The notes beneath the pieces are model-generated. The model worked only from the letters and a program-made list of their open reading frames with translations, was not told the origin of the DNA and did not search any database. Both the position numbers and the translations under genes were made by a program. This document shows positions 1 to 5,209 of a stretch of DNA of 5,209 nucleotides, piece by piece. Source of the DNA: Bacilli bacterium (GTDB taxonomy: Bacteria > Bacillota_I > Bacilli_A > RFN20 > CAG-826). Within the stretch, counting starts at the first letter, position 1, and each line of letters begins with the position of its first letter. The DNA lies in assembly GCA_017531065.1 (NCBI GenBank), contig JAFXLR010000150.1, positions 1-5,209 on the forward strand, read 5' to 3'.

Positions 1-24
1 AAGTAAATCTCAAGAAGTGACTAG
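1..24 (+). other. 3' tail of an upstream transcription unit
   Basis: These bases precede a + strand terminator and so should be the end of an upstream + strand gene. Two frames could end here: a TAA at 4-6, or a TGA at 18-20 just before the hairpin. Too little sequence is present to choose a frame or name a product. Confidence 0.35.
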
Positions 25-57
25 AACCGCCCTTTCAATTGAGGGCGGTTTTATTTT
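25..57 (+). terminator. Rho-independent terminator of the upstream gene
   Basis: A perfect 9-bp stem pairs AACCGCCCT (25-33) with AGGGCGGTT (42-50) around an 8-nt loop, followed by a T-rich run (TTTTATTTT, 49-57). The T-tract is only on the + strand side, so it ends + strand transcription from before the window. It separates rbgA from whatever lies upstream. Its T-tract overlaps the proposed -35 element of the rbgA promoter, so the junction is very compact. Confidence 0.93.
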
Positions 58-84
58 GTCTTAATTCATAAGAATTCTTATACT
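56..84 (+). promoter_or_regulatory. Putative sigma-A promoter for rbgA-rnhB(-dprA), giving a leaderless start
   Basis: TTGTCT (56-61) and TATACT (79-84) are separated by 17 bp, matching the housekeeping consensus at 4/6 and 5/6 positions. The expected transcription start, 6-8 nt past the -10 element, falls at about 90-92, while the rbgA ATG is at 92. No SD-like sequence lies between the -10 element and the ATG (CTTTATTAG). This is prediction from sequence only. Confidence 0.65.
68..81. repeat. 14-bp perfect palindrome in the rbgA promoter spacer
   Basis: ATAAGAATTCTTAT is its own reverse complement. It occupies the spacer of the proposed rbgA promoter and touches the -10 hexamer (79-84), where a bound dimeric repressor would block RNA polymerase. 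No regulator family is recognised from the sequence, and an AT-rich palindrome of this size could also arise by chance. Confidence 0.5.
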
Positions 85-91
85 TTATTAG

Positions 92-961
92 ATGAACAAT
101 CAGCAGCAGAAGAACGTCCATTATTTCCCTGGCCATATGGCTAAAGCCCTCCGCGAGATGGCTCCTTTCGTCAAGAACGCCGACATCGTGGTCGAGGTCG
201 CAGACGCGAGAGCGCCATTTTCAACGCGTAACCCAATGCTTCAGGGATTAATCGGAAGCAAGCCTCATTTGATTGTCCTTTCCAAAAACGACAAGGCCGA
301 CACCATGGTGACTGCCAGATGGATCGCTAAATATAACCAAGAAGGCATTACCTGCTTTGCTAGCAACCTCAAAGGAGAGAAAGTCTTCAAGGTCCTTAAT
401 GAGATGAGCGAGCCTCTCGTTCTCAAAAAACGTGAGAAAGAGAAGAAGGTTGGCATGAAGAAGCAACCTCTCAAACTCCTTATTGTCGGTATTCCTAATG
501 TCGGTAAAAGCACCCTTATCAATAACCTCGCCGGAAAGAGAGTGGCAAGGGCCGCGAACACCCCAGGCGTAACTAGAAGCGAGCAGTGGATCAAACTCTC
601 CGGAGACTTTGTTCTTCTTGACACCCCAGGCATCCTTCCAATGAACTACGAAGGACCTCTTACCGCGAAGCGTTTAGCCATCCTTGGAAGTATCAAAGAA
701 GATGTTCTCCCTCTTGATGAGCTATATCGTTTCCTCTTCGTTTTCCTTCGCGAAAATTACAAAAATTGCATGCAAAACCGCTACGGAATTGAGGATTTAG
801 GCAAATTAGAAGCCGAAGAAGTACTTCAAATCGTCGCTAAGAATCGTGGGTATCTTTTGAAAAACGGAGCCCCAGATACCGATAAAGCGACATCCTCAAT
901 CTTCAAAGATCTCCAAGAGGGATTCTTTGGAAAAATCAGTTTAGAGAAACCTAATGCTTAA
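92..961 (+). CDS. rbgA: Ribosome biogenesis GTPase RbgA (YlqF)
   Basis: RbgA/YlqF is a circularly permuted GTPase that acts in the cytoplasm at a late step of 50S ribosomal subunit assembly. The 289 residues match the family length (about 280). Motifs occur in permuted order: FPGHM at 12-16 with the His (H15) matching the family's catalytic His9, G4 as SKND at 64-67, G1/P-loop GIPNVGKS at 133-140, G2 Thr in TPGVT at 157-161, and G3 DTPG at 177-180. The C-terminal third is the helical RNA/ribosome-binding domain. G4 has Ser where the family usually has Asn. The start is fixed: TAG at 89-91 is in frame just upstream, and the next Met (16) lies inside the GHM motif. No SD precedes it. It overlaps rnhB by 8 nt, a gene pair also seen in Bacillus subtilis. 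Confidence 0.96.
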   Translation: MNNQQQKNVHYFPGHMAKALREMAPFVKNADIVVEVADARAPFSTRNPMLQGLIGSKPHLIVLSKNDKADTMVTARWIAKYNQEGITCFASNLKGEKVFKVLNEMSEPLVLKKREKEKKVGMKKQPLKLLIVGIPNVGKSTLINNLAGKRVARAANTPGVTRSEQWIKLSGDFVLLDTPGILPMNYEGPLTAKRLAILGSIKEDVLPLDELYRFLFVFLRENYKNCMQNRYGIEDLGKLEAEEVLQIVAKNRGYLLKNGAPDTDKATSSIFKDLQEGFFGKISLEKPNA

Positions 962-1574
962 TAAGGAAAAGGAATTCTATTCGACATCTTGCAAACTCAT
1001 AGTTGGTGTCGATGAAGCAGGACGTGGCCCTCTTGCTGGGCCTGTTTTTGCAGCGGCCGCATTATTCGCTCCAGACTTTGCCGATGAGCTAATCGATGAT
1101 TCCAAGAAACTCACCGCCAAGAAACGTGAGGCCCTTTTCGATGTGATTAAGGAAAAGGCTCTCGCTTATGGCATTGCTTCCGTCAGTGCGGATGAGATTG
1201 ATCAGTACAACATCTATGAGGCCACAAAGATCTGCATGAAGAAAGCGATTGAGCAGATCGGAATCGATTACGACCTCATCATCACCGACGCCATGCCTTT
1301 ATATGTCAAAGGCAAGAAGGTCATCGCGATGATCAAAGGCGACGCTCAGTGCCTCAATGTCGCCGCGGCTTCAATCCTTGCCAAAGTAAGCCGTGACAGA
1401 TACATGGATGAACTAGACAAACAATATCCGGAATATGGTTTTGCAAAACATAAAGGCTATGGTACCAAAGCCCATATTGACGCAATCATGAAATATGGTC
1501 CTATAGACCATGTTCACCGCAAAACGTTCGCTCCGATCAAGTATCTCATCGACGACAGTCCGAAACTCTGTTAA
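954..1574 (+). CDS. rnhB: Ribonuclease HII
   Basis: RNase HII cuts the RNA strand of RNA-DNA hybrids and removes single ribonucleotides misincorporated in DNA. The 206 residues match the family length. The DEDD metal-binding set is complete: D20 and E21 in [15 protein letters not shown]112 in IITDA, and D130 in KGD. Other family signatures are DSKKL (49-53), [14 protein letters not shown] (135-148) and the C-terminal HKGYGT (166-171). The ATG at 954 lies within the last codons of rbgA (stop 959-961). Only a weak AGAG-type SD is seen before it, so translation is probably coupled to rbgA. The first 15 residues before the VGVDEAGRG motif are unconserved, as is usual. It is followed by a 53-nt gap to dprA without a terminator. 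Confidence 0.96.
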   Translation: MLNKEKEFYSTSCKLIVGVDEAGRGPLAGPVFAAAALFAPDFADELIDDSKKLTAKKREALFDVIKEKALAYGIASVSADEIDQYNIYEATKICMKKAIEQIGIDYDLIITDAMPLYVKGKKVIAMIKGDAQCLNVAAASILAKVSRDRYMDELDKQYPEYGFAKHKGYGTKAHIDAIMKYGPIDHVHRKTFAPIKYLIDDSPKLC

Positions 1575-1591
1575 GAATTTTCGGAAAAAAT

Positions 1592-1628
1592 TGGATTTCC
1601 TCCATATATGGAAAGTGGAGGGATTCCA
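1592..1628 (+). promoter_or_regulatory. SD-masking hairpin in the dprA leader
   Basis: Bases 1592-1604 pair with 1616-1628 around an 11-nt loop. The stem has 12 pairs, including one G-U, with a single T-T mismatch at 1596/1624. Its 3' arm contains the whole dprA SD (GGAGG, 1617-1621) and the A of the ATG at 1628, with CCTCCA (1599-1604) acting as an anti-SD. A competing short hairpin, TTTCC (1596-1600) with GGAAA (1610-1614), would free the SD. A 12-bp palindrome, TCCATATATGGA (1601-1612), overlaps both. The pairing is read directly from the sequence; a role in restraining dprA translation is inference. Confidence 0.6.
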
Positions 1629-2440
1629 TGACAATTCTTAAACCAAACCAGATTCTTCATTACCTCGCTCTCAAATACGAGGGAGATTGGGACAAGATAT
1701 CCCAAGCAGTAAACAACAAAGAAAGGCCCGATGATGAGGCCTATCAAAAGCTTGCCTCGTCCTGCCAAAGCAAGTTCGTCACTTTAATCGACCCTGAATA
1801 TCCATCAGCCCTTAGGCAAACCTACAAACCACCTTTGGTTCTTTTCTATCACGGAGACTTATCTCTATTAGGAAATGGTTCCAAATGCATTTCCTATGTC
1901 GGCTCAAGGAATTCGAGCGCATATGGGAATGAGATGGCAAAAACCATCTGTTCTGGCCTTTCTAAGTATGGGTACAAGATTGTGAGTGGACTTGCCCGCG
2001 GAATCGATGCAGCAGCCCTTACAGCCGCTTTAGATAGCAAAGGAGGGGCTATTGCCGTACTCGGGAACGGCATCGATTTCTGTTATCCAAGCGAAAACAC
2101 CCCAATCTACGAAAGGATCAAGAAGGAGGGTCTCGTTCTATCTGAGTACCCAGGCATGACAAAACCAACACATGAGACCTTCCCATTAAGAAACCGAATA
2201 GTCGCTGGTTTATCGAGAGCGACAATCGTTGGCGAAGCCGCGAAAAGAAGTGGGACCCTTATCACCGTCAATTACGCTTTGACCACGAACAAGGATGTCG
2301 GATGCGTTCCTTATCGAGCCACTGATGAAAGTGCCTGCAATACCCTCATAAAAGAAGGGGCTTTTGTCATCGAAAACGCTGAGGACGCCCTCCTCATGAT
2401 CGGTGACACAAGGGGAGAGAGGGAGGCCTCGAAAATGTGA
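1628..2440 (+). CDS. dprA: DNA-processing protein DprA (Smf)
   Basis: DprA binds incoming single-stranded DNA and loads RecA during natural transformation; it is also kept in many species not known to be competent. The 270 residues include an N-terminal SAM-like region with the conserved DPEYPSALR...PP..LFYHGD stretch (55-77), then the Rossmann-like fold. The fold's motifs are VGSRNSSAYG (91-100), SGLARGID (120-127), AVLGNGIDFCYP (143-154), FPLRNRIVAGLS (185-196), EAAKRSGTL (203-211) and the terminal N-TLIKEGA. The usual VPG is VPY (228-230). No C-terminal winged-helix domain is present; short DprA forms of this kind are common in Firmicutes. GGAGG at 1617-1621, 6 nt before the ATG, is a strong SD but lies in a hairpin. 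No clear terminator follows; the next gene starts 94 nt downstream. Confidence 0.95.
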   Translation: MTILKPNQILHYLALKYEGDWDKISQAVNNKERPDDEAYQKLASSCQSKFVTLIDPEYPSALRQTYKPPLVLFYHGDLSLLGNGSKCISYVGSRNSSAYGNEMAKTICSGLSKYGYKIVSGLARGIDAAALTAALDSKGGAIAVLGNGIDFCYPSENTPIYERIKKEGLVLSEYPGMTKPTHETFPLRNRIVAGLSRATIVGEAAKRSGTLITVNYALTTNKDVGCVPYRATDESACNTLIKEGAFVIENAEDALLMIGDTRGEREASKM

Positions 2441-2480
2441 TTCGACAATAAGATTGCCATGTGTTTTTGACATGTTTGGC

Positions 2481-2509
2481 TTTTGCGTGAGCGCTTACAT
2501 GGGTAAAAT
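2481..2509 (+). promoter_or_regulatory. Putative GH43 promoter with overlapping CcpA/LacI-type operator
   Basis: At 2486-2499 lies CGTGAGCGCTTACA, an imperfect palindrome around AGCGCT. Read on the - strand it is TGTAAGCGCTCACG, which fits the catabolite-responsive element (cre) consensus of CcpA at all but two positions and also resembles other LacI/GalR-family operators. A -10-like TAAAAT (2504-2509) follows, with a weak -35 (TTTTGC, 2481-2486) 17 bp upstream. A better -35, TTGACA (2467-2472), has no -10 at a normal distance. Binding at this site would cover the promoter, as expected for glucose repression of a glycan-degrading gene. The transcription start would be near 2516, about 19 nt before the ATG. 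The operator is more convincing than the exact promoter. Confidence 0.5.
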
Positions 2510-2534
2510 AACTACGAAAAAGAGGATATTTCCC

Positions 2535-3311
2535 ATGAACAAAAAAATCATATTTCCTATGCTTGCCGTCCTCGCGTTAGCAGGATGCACAAGCGTGCCA
2601 AAAGTTGTTCCAACAATGGAATCTGAGGAAATGGCCGCCTACATTCCAGGCCTTACCCTCAAAGGCCTCGATGATGTGAGAGGCAACATGTATCTCCCAG
2701 AAGAAGTTGATGGACTTCCGATCACCTGGACCTGCGATGAACCAAATATCATTCATTGCGAAGCTATCGGCGACATCGCTCCTGGTTCAGTTGAGAGACC
2801 TTTAGCGGATACGACCGTCCTTCTTACTGCCTCAATCACCAAAGATGGCAAAGTCGGCAGCTACACTCAAGAAGTCACCGTCAAAGGCTTAGACCGTGAG
2901 CTTACCGAAGACGATTATGTCGGATACCTTCTTGTCACCTTCACCGGTGAAGGAAGCGCCAACGGCGAGCAAGTCTACATGTCCTTAGCACCTGAGGGTC
3001 AAGGATTTAACTTCCAGTCCTTAAATGGAAATCAGCCAGTCCTTTCTTCCATCGCTAGCGAAAAGGGCGTCAGAGACCCATTCGTCTATCGTTCCCCAGA
3101 GGGCGACAGATTCTTCATCATCGCCACCGACCTCAAGGTCAACAACAGACCTGAAGGCGGATGGAGAAACACTCCAAAAGGCTATACTTACCCAACCGTT
3201 AACGGTAAACACACCCTCATCCTTTGGGAAACCGAAGACCTCACCGATTGGGGTGATCCAAAATACATCGAAGTCGCTCCAGAGAATGCCGGTATGGCTT
3301 GGGCCCCATAG
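2535..3311 (+). CDS. GH43-family lipoprotein, N-terminal part (ends at premature TAG)
   Basis: This is the segment before the stop, 258 codons. It starts with a lipoprotein signal: MNKK, a hydrophobic stretch, and lipobox LAGC with the lipidated Cys at 18, predicting anchoring on the outer face of the membrane. Residues about 25-120 (YIPGLTL...LP..VDGLPITW...VERP...TTVLLTASITKDGK...QEVTV) resemble the atrophied bacterial Ig-like domain often found with GH43 enzymes. From about 130 the five-bladed propeller begins (YLLVTFTGE...VYMSLAPEG), with the predicted catalytic base D181 in GVRDPF. The ATG at 2535 has an SD-like AGAGGA (2521-2526). An upstream in-frame ATG at 2403 lies inside dprA and would put 44 residues before the signal peptide, so it was not chosen. 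Ending here, the product would be an incomplete propeller. Confidence 0.8.
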   Translation: MNKKIIFPMLAVLALAGCTSVPKVVPTMESEEMAAYIPGLTLKGLDDVRGNMYLPEEVDGLPITWTCDEPNIIHCEAIGDIAPGSVERPLADTTVLLTASITKDGKVGSYTQEVTVKGLDRELTEDDYVGYLLVTFTGEGSANGEQVYMSLAPEGQGFNFQSLNGNQPVLSSIASEKGVRDPFVYRSPEGDRFFIIATDLKVNNRPEGGWRNTPKGYTYPTVNGKHTLILWETEDLTDWGDPKYIEVAPENAGMAWAP

Positions 3312-4004
3312 ATGACTTGGCACGAAGAGACCGGACAGTACGTCATCTTCTGGTCAAGCTGCATCATCGATGACCTCAGCTTACCAGATGATCAGAAGAC
3401 CAAAGTCAAAGGTGACGCCGTCTACTACACGACCACCCGTGACTTCGAGCACTTCGGCGAAACCAAACTCTTCATCGATAACCAGATGGACGGCGTTCCA
3501 GAGAACTCCAACCATCCAAACGGCAGAAACATCATCGACGCTACCTGCACCAAGATCGGCGACCATTACTACGCCATCACCAAAGACGGTGACAACGGCG
3601 ACAGAGATGGTGGCATCCGTGTCTTCAGAAGCGACGATATCCTTGACTACGAGGCCTGGGAGAAAGTCTTAGACCTTGATGAGCTTGGACTACCAACTTC
3701 TGGCACTGGCGTCAATAGCTTTGACAACACCACCCTCGAAGGACCAGCACTCTTCCAGTTCAATAAGTGTGACTGGGAGGATCCAAACACCCCAGAGTGG
3801 TGCATCATGGGCGACAGATACAACGCCGGCAGTGGTTATCTCCCATTCTCAACAACCGACATCGAAGATACCACTGGCGATGCCTGGAGCATCTATCCTT
3901 CCTCCAAGTTCTCTTGGGGCAATGGTGGAAAGCGCCACGGTTCCGTCCTTAAGCTTACCTCCGAAGAAGCGGCCGCGATCGCCGACAAATGGCTCGCTGC
4001 CTAA
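3312..4004 (+). CDS. GH43 propeller, C-terminal part (after the TAG)
   Basis: This open segment of 230 codons starts with an ATG directly abutting the TAG (TAGATG). It carries the rest of the propeller: WHEETGQYVIFWSS (3-16), NIIDAT with pKa modulator D76, GDHYYAITKD (83-92), LEGPALF with the acid E143, and KRHGSVLKLT (207-216) near the end. It lacks a signal peptide and the catalytic base, so alone it should be a cytoplasmic, inactive fragment. No SD precedes the ATG; translation would require termination-reinitiation at TAGATG. It is most likely the stranded 3' half of the upstream gene rather than a separate gene, although gene callers would report it separately. Confidence 0.7.
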   Translation: MTWHEETGQYVIFWSSCIIDDLSLPDDQKTKVKGDAVYYTTTRDFEHFGETKLFIDNQMDGVPENSNHPNGRNIIDATCTKIGDHYYAITKDGDNGDRDGGIRVFRSDDILDYEAWEKVLDLDELGLPTSGTGVNSFDNTTLEGPALFQFNKCDWEDPNTPEWCIMGDRYNAGSGYLPFSTTDIEDTTGDAWSIYPSSKFSWGNGGKRHGSVLKLTSEEAAAIADKWLAA

Positions 4005-4023
4005 TCCGCTAAGACAGGAAAGC

Positions 4024-4057
4024 AACCCAGTGGATCAGAAGGTTCACTGGGTTTTTT
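4024..4057 (+). terminator. Rho-independent terminator of the GH43 unit
   Basis: AACCCAGTG (4024-4032) pairs perfectly with CACTGGGTT (4045-4053), with G-U and A-U pairs possible inside (4033/4044, 4034/4043), and is followed by TTTTTT (4052-4057). It starts 20 nt after the GH43 stop and isolates this gene from topA. Confidence 0.94.
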
Positions 4058-4118
4058 AGTGCACCGAAAAGGAAATAAATTTACATTCCAGCAGAAGCAG
4101 AAAATTTTACAAAAAATC

Positions 4119-4140
4119 TATAAATAATCTCTTATTTATA
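4119..4140. repeat. AT-only 9-bp inverted repeat upstream of topA
   Basis: TATAAATAA (4119-4127) and TTATTTATA (4132-4140) are perfect inverted copies around a TCTC loop, ending 25 bp before the topA -35 element. A purely AT stem is a poor terminator but melts easily and could extrude as a cruciform under negative supercoiling. A tandem AAGGAAA duplication follows (4144-4157). The rest of the intergenic stretch 4058-4165 is AT-rich, and I see no gene in it. Confidence 0.6.
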
Positions 4141-4165
4141 TATAAGGAAAAAGGAAATTAGGTGT

Positions 4166-4194
4166 TTGACAACCCTATTTTCTGTTCCTATGAT
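4166..4194 (+). promoter_or_regulatory. topA promoter, near-consensus sigma-A
   Basis: TTGACA (4166-4171) is a perfect -35 and TATGAT (4189-4194) a 5/6 match -10, with an ideal 17-bp spacer. The expected start is about 4201, giving a 5' leader of about 20 nt that contains an SD-like AAAGG (4206-4210), 10 nt before the ATG. The upstream AT-rich sequence could act as an UP element. Confidence 0.88.
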
Positions 4195-4220
4195 ACCTAG
4201 CGTCGAAAGGCCGTTTACGA

Positions 4221-5209
4221 ATGAAATTAGTTATTGTCGAGTCTCCAAAAAAATGTGATACCATCGGAAGATATTTGGGTCATGACTATAAAGTCATGGC
4301 GTCCCAAGGTCACATCAGAGACCTCTCAATGAGAGGTAAGGGAGGCCTTGGTATCGACGTTGAAGCGGGCTTTGTCCCTAACTTCGTCGTAACGAGTGGT
4401 AAACAGAAGATCATAAACGAGCTTTCCCGTGCCGCGAAGAAGGCGGATGAAGTAATTCTCGCAACCGACCCTGACCGCGAAGGAGAAGCCATTTCTTGGC
4501 ATTTAGCGCAGGTCCTAGGTCTATCTTTAGAGACGACCAAACGCCTTCGCTTCCACGAAATCACCAAACCAGCCATCTTAGAGGCTATCGATAACCCAAG
4601 CACCATCAATATGGATCTCGTCAATTCCCAAGAGACCCGTAGGATGTATGATCGCATTATCGGTTTTAAGCTTTCCTCACTCTTACAAAGAACCATCAAA
4701 TCGAAGTCAGCAGGACGTGTCCAATCCGTCACTCTCAGGATGATCGTCGATAACGATCAGGAGATCAAAGAATTCAAGCCAGAGGAGTACTGGACCCTTG
4801 ATATCGTCCTCGACATCAACGGCACCAAGGTAACCGCCTCTTTGGACAAAATCGACGGCAAAACCGCCACGATTCATAACAAAGAAGAAGCAGAAGCCCT
4901 TGTTAAACGTCTTGCTGACACCTACCATGTCGCTTCTTTGACGAAGACCAAGAAGCGCGTTCCTTCTAAGCTCCCATTCACAACCTCAACGATGCAGCAA
5001 GAAGCCTATAACCGCTTCAAGTTCAGCACCTCGATGACCCAATCCCTCGCCCAGAAACTCTACGAAGGTTTGGAGGTCAACGGAGAGCATGTCGGTCTTA
5101 TCACCTACATGCGTACTGACAGCACCCGTTTGAGCGATAACTTCTATTACAACCACGCCAAACCATTCATCCTTGAAACCTATGGTGAGATCGGAAGAGG
5201 CTGTTTCCC
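4221..5209 (+). CDS. topA: DNA topoisomerase I, type IA (5' part, cut by window end)
   Basis: TopA relaxes negative supercoils by cutting one strand through a 5'-phosphotyrosine intermediate. The first 329 codons are present of roughly 690 usual for Firmicutes. The Toprim domain has the catalytic Glu in VIVESPKK (E7) and the metal-binding acids in ATDPDREGEA (D83, D85, E87). SAGRVQSV is followed by the strand-passage region, and the active-site Tyr is Y296 in LITYMRTDS with R298 beside it. The C-terminal zinc-ribbon region lies beyond the window. The ATG at 4221 is the natural start because MKLVIVESP is the canonical N-terminus. The gene has its own strong promoter and is shielded from the GH43 unit by a terminator. 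dprA-topA adjacency is common in Firmicutes; here they are separated by the accessory gene. Confidence 0.97.
   Translation, partial: MKLVIVESPKKCDTIGRYLGHDYKVMASQGHIRDLSMRGKGGLGIDVEAGFVPNFVVTSGKQKIINELSRAAKKADEVILATDPDREGEAISWHLAQVLGLSLETTKRLRFHEITKPAILEAIDNPSTINMDLVNSQETRRMYDRIIGFKLSSLLQRTIKSKSAGRVQSVTLRMIVDNDQEIKEFKPEEYWTLDIVLDINGTKVTASLDKIDGKTATIHNKEEAEALVKRLADTYHVASLTKTKKRVPSKLPFTTSTMQQEAYNRFKFSTSMTQSLAQKLYEGLEVNGEHVGLITYMRTDSTRLSDNFYYNHAKPFILETYGEIGRGCF

Larger units (their letters stand above)
2535..4004 (+). pseudogene. Glycoside hydrolase family 43 lipoprotein interrupted by an in-frame TAG
   Basis: Reading through one TAG (3309-3311) gives a continuous frame of about 489 codons: lipoprotein signal, atrophied Ig-like domain, then a full GH43 propeller. 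GH43 enzymes remove arabinose or xylose units from plant polysaccharides; the exact substrate cannot be told here. Predicted catalytic residues, numbering through the stop, are base D181 (GVRDPF), pKa modulator D335 (NIIDAT) and acid E402 (LEGPALF); the propeller His is H468 (KRHGS). The TAG falls in WAP-stop-MTW, where related proteins read WAPEA or similar, so GAG to TAG, one base, is the simplest explanation. There is no frameshift or second stop, and codon choice stays regular on both sides. Own promoter/operator and terminator indicate a single-gene unit. Alternatives are sequencing error, suppression/readthrough, or two coupled polypeptides. Confidence 0.75.

Noticed and set aside
248..633. 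- strand open frames across rbgA
   Set aside because: They are antisense shadows of a gene with complete GTPase motifs; no promoter or recognisable product was seen.
1576..1592. AATTTT/AAAATT hairpin after rnhB as a terminator
   Set aside because: It is a 6-bp AT-only stem with no T-tract; too weak to stop transcription, so rnhB and dprA probably share a transcript.
2458..2474. Hairpin CATGT/ACATG after dprA as a terminator
   Set aside because: The stem is only 5 bp and is not followed by a proper T-tract.
2467..2500. Promoter using TTGACA (2467-2472) with TTACAT (2495-2500) for the GH43 gene
   Set aside because: The spacer would be 22 bp, too long for a normal sigma-A promoter. TAAAAT at 2504-2509 is a better -10, although its -35 is weak.
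2403..2534. Longer start for the GH43 lipoprotein at the ATG at 2403
   Set aside because: It would overlap the end of dprA and place 44 residues before a clear lipoprotein signal peptide. The ATG at 2535 has an SD-like sequence and begins MNKK plus a hydrophobic core and lipobox.
3309..3311. Genome-wide reassignment of TAG as a sense codon
   Set aside because: Only one in-frame TAG is seen and the other genes in the window have none. A single point mutation or sequencing error is simpler.
3021..3323. Open frames on the - strand (3021-3323) and in another + frame (3025-3315) inside the GH43 gene
   Set aside because: They lack family resemblance and follow from the strongly biased third positions of the real frame, which shows the Ig-like and GH43 motifs.
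4310..4928. - strand open frames (4310-4732, 4707-4928) opposite topA
   Set aside because: The + strand frame carries complete topoisomerase I motifs from 4221 on; the antisense translations show no family signature.

Overview
The window looks like a housekeeping locus from a Firmicutes/Bacilli-type bacterium. The order rbgA (ylqF) - rnhB - dprA - topA, all on the + strand, is a reduced version of the arrangement known from Bacillus subtilis. The moderate GC content, frequent CCA/AGA codons, crisp intrinsic terminators, sigma-A-type promoters and a polysaccharide-type glycoside hydrolase suggest a gut- or rumen-associated lineage, perhaps near Erysipelotrichales, RFN20 or related Mollicutes-like Bacilli. 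That placement is inference; no 16S gene or unique marker is present.

Layout. Positions 1-57 hold the tail of an upstream transcription unit and its rho-independent terminator. A promoter at 56-84 places the likely transcription start almost on the rbgA start codon, and no Shine-Dalgarno (SD) sequence is present, so rbgA may be read from a leaderless mRNA. rbgA (92-961, 50S-assembly GTPase) overlaps rnhB (954-1574, RNase HII) by 8 nt. After a 53-nt gap comes dprA (1628-2440, RecA loader / DNA-processing protein), whose SD lies inside a strong predicted hairpin. No terminator is seen between these three genes.

Between dprA and topA, which are neighbours in many Firmicutes, sits an accessory unit (about 2441-4057). 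It has a CcpA/LacI-type operator overlapping a putative promoter, an exported lipoprotein with an atrophied Ig-like domain and a glycoside hydrolase family 43 (GH43) five-bladed propeller, and its own terminator. The gene is cut by a single in-frame TAG at 3309-3311, inside the WAP(E) motif. All three predicted catalytic acids are present, but the stop separates the first from the other two. Both halves are otherwise intact, so this is a very recent nonsense mutation, a sequencing error, or an unusual split or readthrough gene.

The last block (4058-5209) is an AT-rich intergenic region with a perfect 9-bp AT-only inverted repeat, a near-consensus promoter (TTGACA-N17-TATGAT) and the first 329 codons of topA (DNA topoisomerase I), including the Toprim acids and the active-site Tyr. 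topA runs off the window end.

The housekeeping genes share a theme of genome and ribosome maintenance: ribosome assembly, RNA primer/ribonucleotide removal, ssDNA/RecA handling and supercoiling control. The GH43 unit belongs to extracellular glycan use and appears to be an insertion with its own regulation. I found no CRISPR array, transposase, tRNA or rRNA, and no clearly new multi-gene system. The points most worth checking are the interrupted GH43 gene, the SD-masking hairpin of dprA and the leaderless rbgA start.
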